DNA of 21,361 nt from Acetobacteraceae bacterium (GTDB lineage Bacteria; Pseudomonadota; Alphaproteobacteria; Acetobacterales; Acetobacteraceae), in the NCBI GenBank assembly GCA_003164305.1, contig PLSZ01000571.1, positions 1 through 21,361 of the forward strand, in the 5' to 3' direction. Positions 15,314-21,361 of this stretch are shown here, piece by piece. Position numbers and translations under genes: made by a program. Under the pieces are notes generated by a model. It saw only the letters and a program-made list of their open reading frames with translations, was not told the DNA's origin and ran no database searches. Positions within the stretch are counted from its first letter, which is position 1. The number at the start of each line of letters is the position of its first letter.

Positions 15314-18300
15314 CCCGCACCATCGCAACGACCTATGGCAGTTTTGTTTCGCTGTCCGGTCCAGCCGATAACCCGACAACTATAACGGCCGACGGTGTGC
15401 TGGACGACGGCCTTAATGTGTGGAGCTATAACGAGCCCTGGATGATCACCAACGCCGGTGGAATTCTCGGCCTGGGGCTTACGCTCGCCAGCGTTGGCAC
15501 GATCATGAATTCCGGCGGCATTTCTGGGTCCCAGGGCTGGGGTGTTAATCTCAACGCGGGTGGCAGTGTCACCAACCAAAGCGGCGGAACAATCACCGGG
15601 TACGACGCAATTTCCAGCCAGGGCGCCGTGACTGTGGTGAATGCCGGCAGCATCGGCGGCTACGCAAAGTTCGCTGCCAGCTTCGGCGCGAAATTGTTGT
15701 CAGGCGGATCGGTCACCAATCAAAGCGGTGGTATCATCAGCGGGGACCGGGGGATCTACGGCGCGAGCGCGCCTGTGACCGTAATGAATGCCGGCAGCAT
15801 CCCGGCGATACTGGGCGTTGAACTCCTCGCCGGTGGCAACGTCACAAATGTCAGTGGCGCTACCATCGGTGACGTTGGCGGCGCGGTCGGGATTGACGGC
15901 GTGGCCGGCAATGTCTTCGTGGTGAACGCCGGTAATATCGTTTCGGACACCGGTATCGCGCTCGGAGGGGGCGGCAGCGTCACCAATGAAATTACTGGTA
16001 CCATCAGTGCGAATCCTGTGCAGCCAGGTGCGGCGATATATGCCGCGACCTCCTTTGTGACCGTAGTAAATGCCGGCAGCATCGCGGCACCGTATTCCAA
16101 CGGCATAAAGCTCGCCTCGGGCGGCTACGTCTCCAACCAAAGCAGCGGTAGGATTACCGGATATTCCGTCGCGATTTACGGGAAGACCGACCCCGTGACC
16201 GTGGTGAATACTGGCGGCACTGTGGGAAATTCCTCGTACGCCGACAGCAAGGGCGTGGTCCTCATGGCGGGTGGCAACGTCACCAACCAAAGCGGCGGCG
16301 CCATCCTCGGCCAGTTCATCCAGATTGGCCCCGATCTCGCGCCTGCGTTTGGAGTTGGCGCAATTGTTGGCAAACTTGCCCCCGTGAATGTCGTCAATGA
16401 TGCAATCATCGCAGGAAACTCGGCGGCCGGCATAATCCTCGACGGGGGTGGCAGCGTCACCAACCAAAGCGACGGCATGATCAGTGGTTTCGTGGGGATT
16501 TACAATAATTTCAGTGCCATTGCGACCCTTGTGACCGTGGTCAACGCGGGCAGCATCATCGGGACCGCCGCGGGCCTCTACCTCCAACGAGGCGGCAGCG
16601 TCACCAATGAAACCGGTGGCATCATCGACGGGATCGGTGGCGGCGATCTCGCCGCGATGACGGTGGTAAACGCCGGCAGCATCAACGGCGGCAACCTCGT
16701 CGTCGCGTTCAACTCGGGATACTCGGACCGGCTGGTCATAGACCCAAACGCGGTGTTCACCGGCGACGTGACTGGCGGCAACACGCTCGGCGCGACCGCG
16801 ATCAGCACGCTTGAACTCGCCTCGGGCACCACGACCGGCACGCTGTCCGGCCTCGGCACGAAATATATCGACTTCGCAAGCGTTACCATCGACGCTGGGG
16901 CGGCCTGGACTCTGAGCGGAACCCAGAGCGGCTTCGCCACTCTGACCAATGCCGGCGGCCTGGCGTCTGGCATCACTCTGGGCTCCGGCGGCCTTACGCT
17001 CAGCAACCAGTCGAGCGGAACAATCAGCGGCAACAACGCGATCTATGCCATTGGAACGGCGAGCGTGGTGAACGCCGGCAGTATCATAGCGACCGGGCTG
17101 GGTGTTTACCTCGGGGGCGGGGGCAGGGTCACCAACCTGAGTGGCGGTACAATCAGCGCCGGCTCCGTTGGGGTAGGTGACGGGGAACTCAGTACCGTCG
17201 TGAATGCCGGCGTGATCAGCGGCACCTCGACCAACAGTGTCGGTGTGTATCTGGGCGCGGGTGGCTCGGTTACCAATCGGTCGGGCGGAACGATCAGCGG
17301 TGCCATCGGCATCGATGCGCATGCCATATCGCTCACAATCTCCTCGGGTCCGATGCCGGGAGGGACCCAGATCATTCATGGTGCCCCGGCCACGGTGGTG
17401 AACGCCGGCAGTATCGGGGGCACCTCGACCAGCGGCGTCGGTGTCTATCTGGGCGGCGGTGGCGTAGTCACCAATCAGTCGGGCGGGACGATCACCGGCC
17501 GCGCGGACGCGGTGAAGTTCGCGGGCGGGGTCAGTGATCGCCTCGAGGCTGATCCCGGCGCCGTGTTCATCGGCACAGTCGATGGTGGGAACACGATCGG
17601 CGCGACGGCCGTCAGCACGCTGGAGCTGGCGGCGGGATCCAACACAGGCACGCTGACCGGCCTGGGCACTCAGTTCATCAACTTCGGCTCGATTGCCTTC
17701 GACCCTGGCGCGAACTGGTTTGTTTCGGGCAATACCACGGGGCTCCCCGGCACGATCACCGGCTTCGCCCCTGGTGACACGCTCGAGATAACCGGCATCG
17801 GCGCGATCGGATCGAGCTATTCCGGCGGAATGCTGACCCTGACCGAAGCGTCCGGCTCAGCCACGCTCAATCTCCCGGGAAGCTTCGTCACCAGCGACTT
17901 CGTGGTGAGGAATATCCAGGGCGGCGTGAACGTCAGCGTCCTCCAGGCGCGCATCTTGACCTGGACTGGCGACGGCAGCGACGCCATGTTCGCCACGGCG
18001 GCGAACTGGACCGACGTCACGAATGGCCTGGCCCAGGCCCAGTTGGCGCCCGTTTCGGCGGACACGGCGGTGTTCGACAGCAGCGGCGGCGCCATCACCG
18101 GAACCGGCACCGTGGCGGCGCTGGAAGTTGGCGCGAGTGGCACCGGAGCGTTGCAGCTCAGCAACGGTGCCACGATCGTTGCGGGATCGCTCGACGCCGG
18201 CGTCGTCAGCGGCGCCGTTGGCCAGATCGGTCTGACCGATAGCGGCACCGATCTGACGGTCACCGGCTCCGCCACGATCGCCGATGATGGCACCGGGGTG

Positions 18301-19698
18301 CTGTCGGTGCTGAACGGTGCCACCTTCACCGCCGCCACTCTGACCATCGGCGGGCAGAGCGACAGTTCCGGCGCGCTGGTCGTCTCCGGCGCTGGTAGCC
18401 TCCTCGATGTATCCGGCGCGCTGAACATTGGCACCGCGCTTGGCACAGGGGACCTGACCGTCGGCCCAGGCGCGGTGGTGAACGCGTCGGTGGTGAACCT
18501 GCAAGGCGGCGTGGTGATGGAGGGCGGGCTGCTCGATCCCACGGTTTATATCGAGAACGGCGGCAGTACCACAGGCGGGTTCGGCACGATCGCTTCGGAT
18601 TTCATCCTCCTGGAAGGCACGATTCTTTCCAACGGTAGTAAATTGGGCAAGCAGACCGAGGTCGTGCAAGGCACGTTAGTGGGTGGCGGCACCGCCGCCA
18701 TTAAAGGCTCGGTCTCCGTGAACGGGCCAGGGATCTTGCAGATCGGAACACATGATACGATCGAGCTGACCGGTGCCGTTCTGAATGCCGCGACCACGAC
18801 GTTCACCGATAATCTGACACCGACGGGGACTTATAGCGTCAACAACAGTGTCATCGACGTGGTGTTTCAGGACTCGACGGGCGTTCTGGTGCTGGACGAC
18901 ATCGCCGGGTTCGCCGGGACGGTAGCGACGTGGAAGGCGGGAGACTCGTTCGTCATCACCGGCGCCATGTTGTCCGGGCTGAGCGTCAGCAACGGCGACA
19001 CGCTGACTGTCTCGGACACGGGAACCGGCGCCGGAGCGGGCGGAATCGACACGATCATCTTTGGCTCGGCGATCAGCCCAGGCGGGTTTGGCATCGTCAA
19101 TGGGAACACCGTACAGGCGGTGGCGTGTTTCGCGGCAGGCACGCGGATCGAGACGGAGCACGGACCGGCGGCGGTCGAGGACCTGGTACTGGGCGACAAG
19201 GTCGTCCTGGCGGAGAATCAGGCGCGGCACGAACCGATCGTGTGGATCGGGCGACAAGAGGTGGCGTGCCTGGATCATCCAAACCCGGAGGCGGTTTGGC
19301 CGGTGCGTGTGCGTGCCGGGGCAATTGGGTCCGGCTTGCCAATGCGAGATTTGCTGCTGTCGCCGGATCACGGAGTGCTGGTCAACGGCGTGCTGGTGCC
19401 GGTTAAGCTGCTGATCAACGGCACGAGGATCGCTCAGGTGACTTGCGACCACGTGACGTATTTCCACGTTGAATTACCGCGGCACGACGTGATCCTCGCT
19501 GAGGGGATGCCGGTTGAGAGCTATCTGGACACTGGTGATCGGGCGGATTTCGTACAGAGCGGCGCGATGCGACTGTTTCCTGACGGCAACGTCAAAAGCG
19601 CGGCGCATGCCGCTCGGGCGTGGGAAACACTGGGCGCCGCATGCCTGGTCGTGACTGGGCCCGACCTTGAGGCGGCGAGGGCCTCGGTCGATGCTTGA
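15310..19698 (+). CDS. large beta-strand-repeat protein with C-terminal Hint domain
   Basis: The protein has 1462 residues. Residues about 80-730 contain some 12 imperfect units alternating GGSVTNQSGGTISG-like and VTVVNAGSI-like strands, a pattern expected to form a parallel beta-helix as in adhesins. Two copies of a 66-residue block (SDRL..DP.AVF.G.V.GGNT) punctuate the units. From about 880 comes an autotransporter-like section (LTWTGDGSDAMFATAANWTD, then LSVLNGATFTAATLTIGG). C1273 starts a Hint_2-type domain (CFAAGTRIETEHGPAAVEDL, then LLSPDHGVLVNGVLVPVK with H1354, and YFHVELPRHDVILAEGMPVE). No signal peptide is visible and there is no beta-barrel, so export, if it occurs, would need another route such as type I secretion. 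Hint domains can catalyse self-cleavage; whether this one does is unknown. The exact role is unknown; surface or secreted structural protein is an inference. Confidence 0.85.
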   Translation: MTRTIATTYGSFVSLSGPADNPTTITADGVLDDGLNVWSYNEPWMITNAGGILGLGLTLASVGTIMNSGGISGSQGWGVNLNAGGSVTNQSGGTITGYDAISSQGAVTVVNAGSIGGYAKFAASFGAKLLSGGSVTNQSGGIISGDRGIYGASAPVTVMNAGSIPAILGVELLAGGNVTNVSGATIGDVGGAVGIDGVAGNVFVVNAGNIVSDTGIALGGGGSVTNEITGTISANPVQPGAAIYAATSFVTVVNAGSIAAPYSNGIKLASGGYVSNQSSGRITGYSVAIYGKTDPVTVVNTGGTVGNSSYADSKGVVLMAGGNVTNQSGGAILGQFIQIGPDLAPAFGVGAIVGKLAPVNVVNDAIIAGNSAAGIILDGGGSVTNQSDGMISGFVGIYNNFSAIATLVTVVNAGSIIGTAAGLYLQRGGSVTNETGGIIDGIGGGDLAAMTVVNAGSINGGNLVVAFNSGYSDRLVIDPNAVFTGDVTGGNTLGATAISTLELASGTTTGTLSGLGTKYIDFASVTIDAGAAWTLSGTQSGFATLTNAGGLASGITLGSGGLTLSNQSSGTISGNNAIYAIGTASVVNAGSIIATGLGVYLGGGGRVTNLSGGTISAGSVGVGDGELSTVVNAGVISGTSTNSVGVYLGAGGSVTNRSGGTISGAIGIDAHAISLTISSGPMPGGTQIIHGAPATVVNAGSIGGTSTSGVGVYLGGGGVVTNQSGGTITGRADAVKFAGGVSDRLEADPGAVFIGTVDGGNTIGATAVSTLELAAGSNTGTLTGLGTQFINFGSIAFDPGANWFVSGNTTGLPGTITGFAPGDTLEITGIGAIGSSYSGGMLTLTEASGSATLNLPGSFVTSDFVVRNIQGGVNVSVLQARILTWTGDGSDAMFATAANWTDVTNGLAQAQLAPVSADTAVFDSSGGAITGTGTVAALEVGASGTGALQLSNGATIVAGSLDAGVVSGAVGQIGLTDSGTDLTVTGSATIADDGTGVLSVLNGATFTAATLTIGGQSDSSGALVVSGAGSLLDVSGALNIGTALGTGDLTVGPGAVVNASVVNLQGGVVMEGGLLDPTVYIENGGSTTGGFGTIASDFILLEGTILSNGSKLGKQTEVVQGTLVGGGTAAIKGSVSVNGPGILQIGTHDTIELTGAVLNAATTTFTDNLTPTGTYSVNNSVIDVVFQDSTGVLVLDDIAGFAGTVATWKAGDSFVITGAMLSGLSVSNGDTLTVSDTGTGAGAGGIDTIIFGSAISPGGFGIVNGNTVQAVACFAAGTRIETEHGPAAVEDLVLGDKVVLAENQARHEPIVWIGRQEVACLDHPNPEAVWPVRVRAGAIGSGLPMRDLLLSPDHGVLVNGVLVPVKLLINGTRIAQVTCDHVTYFHVELPRHDVILAEGMPVESYLDTGDRADFVQSGAMRLFPDGNVKSAAHAARAWETLGAACLVVTGPDLEAARASVDA
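15556..17502 (+). repeat. degenerate beta-helix repeat array within the large gene
   Basis: Twelve copies of a GG-x-VTNQSGG-TI-G-like motif alternate with eleven VVNAGSI-like motifs, at spacings of roughly 45-65 codons. The array splits into a set before 16723 and a smaller set before 17533, each ending in the duplicated 198-bp block. DNA identity among units is partial, so length change by recombination is possible. Confidence 0.8.
16723..16920 (+). repeat. capping block, copy 1 of an internal duplication
   Basis: This segment encodes 66 residues starting SDRLVIDPNAVFTGDVTGGN and ending AAWTLSG. It aligns without gaps to 17533-17730, exactly 810 bp downstream. Confidence 0.85.
17533..17730 (+). 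repeat. capping block, copy 2 of an internal duplication
   Basis: This segment encodes SDRLEADPGAVFIGTVDGGN through ANWFVSG, gap-free with copy 1. Shared positions include GATA-STLELA-G-TGTL-GLGT. It closes the second, shorter set of repeats. Confidence 0.85.
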
Positions 19699-19734
19699 AA
19701 ATGGGGAAGAGCGTTTGCGGGCGCGTCTTTTCAA
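19695..19734. terminator. possible bidirectional terminator between the convergent Hint-domain genes
   Basis: TTGAAAA (19695-19701) and TTTTCAA (19728-19734) form a perfect 7-bp inverted repeat that spans the gap between the two stop codons. The A/T ends would place U-runs on both transcripts. The 26-base interior can pair only partly (AAGA.GCG with CGCGTCTT), so strength is uncertain. Confidence 0.4.
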
Positions 19735-21361
19735 TCAACCCGTCGAGGCAATGCCGGACGCGAACCGTCCTACCCGTGTCCGCGCCTCGGTCAGCCGCGC
19801 GCCAGAGACGACCAGTTCGGCGCAGGCCTCCGCCTCCCACACCAGGCTGACATACTCCGCGCGCCGGAGCCGTTGCTTCACCGTATCATCGCGGCCGCCG
19901 GTGTCGAGGAAACTTTCGCTCGGCAGTCCCTCGGCCAGCAGCACCGCGTGACGCGGCAATTCCACGTGCCACCATGTCACATTCTCGCGCGGCTCCGAAG
20001 CGATCATGTCGCCATCGACCAGATGCTTCACCGGGATCAGCACGCCATCGACGAACACCGCGTGATCGGGCGACAGATACAGGTCGCGCATCGGCAAGCC
20101 CGCGCCGAACGCGCCGGCCCGTACCCGCACCGGCCAGCCGGAACGCGGGTCAGCCACGTCGGCGAACTCGACATCGCGATGGCCAATCCAGATCGCCGGA
20201 GCGGTCCCACCGTCGGCCAACACGATCCGCGCGCCAATCGTCAGTTCCTCCACTGGCACATCGCCGTCCATGGTACGAATTCTCGTTCCTGTCGCGAAAC
20301 ACGAGGTCAGCGCCAGTTGCGCGAGCTGCGCCAGTCCCGACTCGCCGGTCTCCGTCGGATGTTCCTTGTCGAAGAACAGATAGGTGTCCTGCACCGTGAG
20401 AGTGGTGCTGACGAGATCGGCGGGGGTGTAACTGCTCGCGCTGCCGGAATACACCGGCGTCGATGTATTCGTGAGGCCGTACGACCCCGGATTGGCGACC
20501 GCGTTGTCGATCAGCCCGAACGCGTTATCGATCACATCGTGCGCGCCGCCGAGGTTCAGAGAGCCGACATCCGCGCTGAGCAGCTCGTTATAGTATTCCG
20601 CCAGCACGGTTCCCGCCGCGGCCGGCGTGGCGCCTAGGCCCAGGGCTTCGGGGGTGAGGCCGATGTCGGGAACGTTCATGATGACCGCGCTGGTTACGCC
20701 CGTGGCGACGAGGCTGCCCAGAAACGCGGCCTCCAGACTAACCGCCTGGGCGATGTCCGTCCCGGCCTGCGTCGCGCCCACGGTGGCGAGCGTGGTCCCG
20801 GTGCCATAGAGCGTGGCGAAATTCGCGTCCTCCAGCACGTTGAACACGTCGTTGCCGCCGATCGACACGGTCGCCAGCGCGTTGGCGGCGGGGGTCGGCA
20901 CGTCTCGCTGAAACGTCGCCAACTGCGCGGCGAGGCCATCCAGGCCGGTGACCGGCGAGTTCTCGCTGGTGGGGCCGGTGACCGCGCCGCCGATCGCGAA
21001 ATCGGTGCCTCCGGCGGCACCCGAGACCAGAGGAATGTAGGGGTTCGTGCCGGAGACGCCGGTCGCGAGCTCCAGCAAAAACAGATCGGTCGCCGCCTGG
21101 CTCGCCCCAACCTGGGCGGTCAGATCGGCCAGGACGGTATTGGCGTAGGCGCCGACTCCGCTCGGGGCGAGGGTGCCAAGACCGAGCGACGACGAGAGAT
21201 CCTGGGTCCAGACGGGGCCGTTGCTGAACACGTTGGCGGTGACGTTGCTATAGATCTCCTGATAGTACGGAGGGCTCACCGGCTCGGGCGACAGCCCCAG
21301 GCCGGCGGCATAAGGGCTGTTGGTGAGGAGCCAGGCGTTGCCGGCGTCCGACAGGCTGTCG
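19735..21361 (-). CDS. GDSL/SGNH-family hydrolase with C-terminal Hint domain (5' end outside window)
   Basis: The frame is open to the window edge: before the GTG at 21279 it continues back through PEPSLGLGAAYPSN to DSLSDAGN, so the GDSL nucleophile motif lies at 21346-21360 and the true start lies beyond. Further SGNH blocks are SIGGNDVF (the GxND block) and DKEHPTETG (catalytic Asp and His), so the esterase/lipase triad is complete apart from residues outside the window. The order resembles secreted thermolabile-haemolysin-like lipases. After TGESGLAQLAQLALTS, a Hint_2-type domain begins at the Cys codon 20299-20301 (CFATGTRIRTMDGDVPVEEL, then YLSPDHAVFVDGVLIPVK, then WWHVELPRHAVLLAEGLPSE). 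Hydrolysis of an ester substrate outside the cytoplasm is likely; substrate and export route are not visible. Confidence 0.9.
   Translation of the reverse strand, partial: DSLSDAGNAWLLTNSPYAAGLGLSPEPVSPPYYQEIYSNVTANVFSNGPVWTQDLSSSLGLGTLAPSGVGAYANTVLADLTAQVGASQAATDLFLLELATGVSGTNPYIPLVSGAAGGTDFAIGGAVTGPTSENSPVTGLDGLAAQLATFQRDVPTPAANALATVSIGGNDVFNVLEDANFATLYGTGTTLATVGATQAGTDIAQAVSLEAAFLGSLVATGVTSAVIMNVPDIGLTPEALGLGATPAAAGTVLAEYYNELLSADVGSLNLGGAHDVIDNAFGLIDNAVANPGSYGLTNTSTPVYSGSASSYTPADLVSTTLTVQDTYLFFDKEHPTETGESGLAQLAQLALTSCFATGTRIRTMDGDVPVEELTIGARIVLADGGTAPAIWIGHRDVEFADVADPRSGWPVRVRAGAFGAGLPMRDLYLSPDHAVFVDGVLIPVKHLVDGDMIASEPRENVTWWHVELPRHAVLLAEGLPSESFLDTGGRDDTVKQRLRRAEYVSLVWEAEACAELVVSGARLTEARTRVGRFASGIASTG

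Noticed and set aside
15700..17379. 559-codon minus-strand open frame opposite the repeat gene
   Set aside because: It mirrors the repetitive plus-strand gene; its periodic Asp/Ala/Gly sequence follows from the repeats, and no family is recognisable.
21277..21279. GTG 21279 as the start of the SGNH hydrolase
   Set aside because: The frame continues upstream to the edge and contains the GDSL motif (DSLSDAGN) that the family requires, so the start lies outside the window.

Overview
The window looks like chromosomal DNA of a GC-rich alphaproteobacterium, most likely Acetobacteraceae or a close Rhodospirillales relative. This rests on an ALA-synthase (Shemin pathway) tail beside a System I cytochrome c maturation cluster, on alphaproteobacterial palindromic repeats whose translations read like ILGLDPRI/GSSPRMT, and on two large proteins ending in Hint_2-type domains. 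The family-level placement is inference; no taxonomic marker gene is present.

Layout. 1-203 is the 3' end of hemA (5-aminolevulinate synthase). A 437-bp gene-free stretch with palindromes follows. 641-5326 is a tight ccmF-ccmG-ccmH-ccmI operon for haem attachment to c-type cytochromes; a 224-bp nested inverted repeat is lodged between ccmG and ccmH. 5444-7015 is a lone Tat-exported family 5 solute-binding protein without permease genes. 7016-8529 is a lower-GC island holding one dGTP triphosphohydrolase gene broken by two frameshifts. 8511-9734 (minus) is a class III aminotransferase, divergent from a penicillin-acylase-family Ntn hydrolase (9796-12066).

12190-15068 is a D-glucarate module: a GudP-like MFS transporter followed by a clear glucarate dehydratase (gudD). 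The transporter reading frame is disrupted by a perfect triplication of a 14-bp unit. Deleting two copies restores an uninterrupted protein of about 451 residues, so this is either a recent slippage mutation or a switchable locus. A strong hairpin lies between the two genes.

15200-19698 carries a 37-codon ORF whose stop overlaps the start of a 1462-residue beta-strand-repeat protein with a C-terminal Hint domain. Converging on it, 36 bp away, is a GDSL/SGNH hydrolase also ending in a Hint domain (19735 to the window edge, 5' end missing). Two unrelated N-terminal modules joined to the same kind of C-terminal Hint domain, tail to tail, is the most unusual arrangement here.

The ccm genes clearly work together, with hemA supplying the haem precursor. 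The transporter and dehydratase form an uptake and first-step catabolism pair. The solute-binding protein, aminotransferase and acylase could serve peptide or amide scavenging, but nothing in the sequence fixes their substrates.
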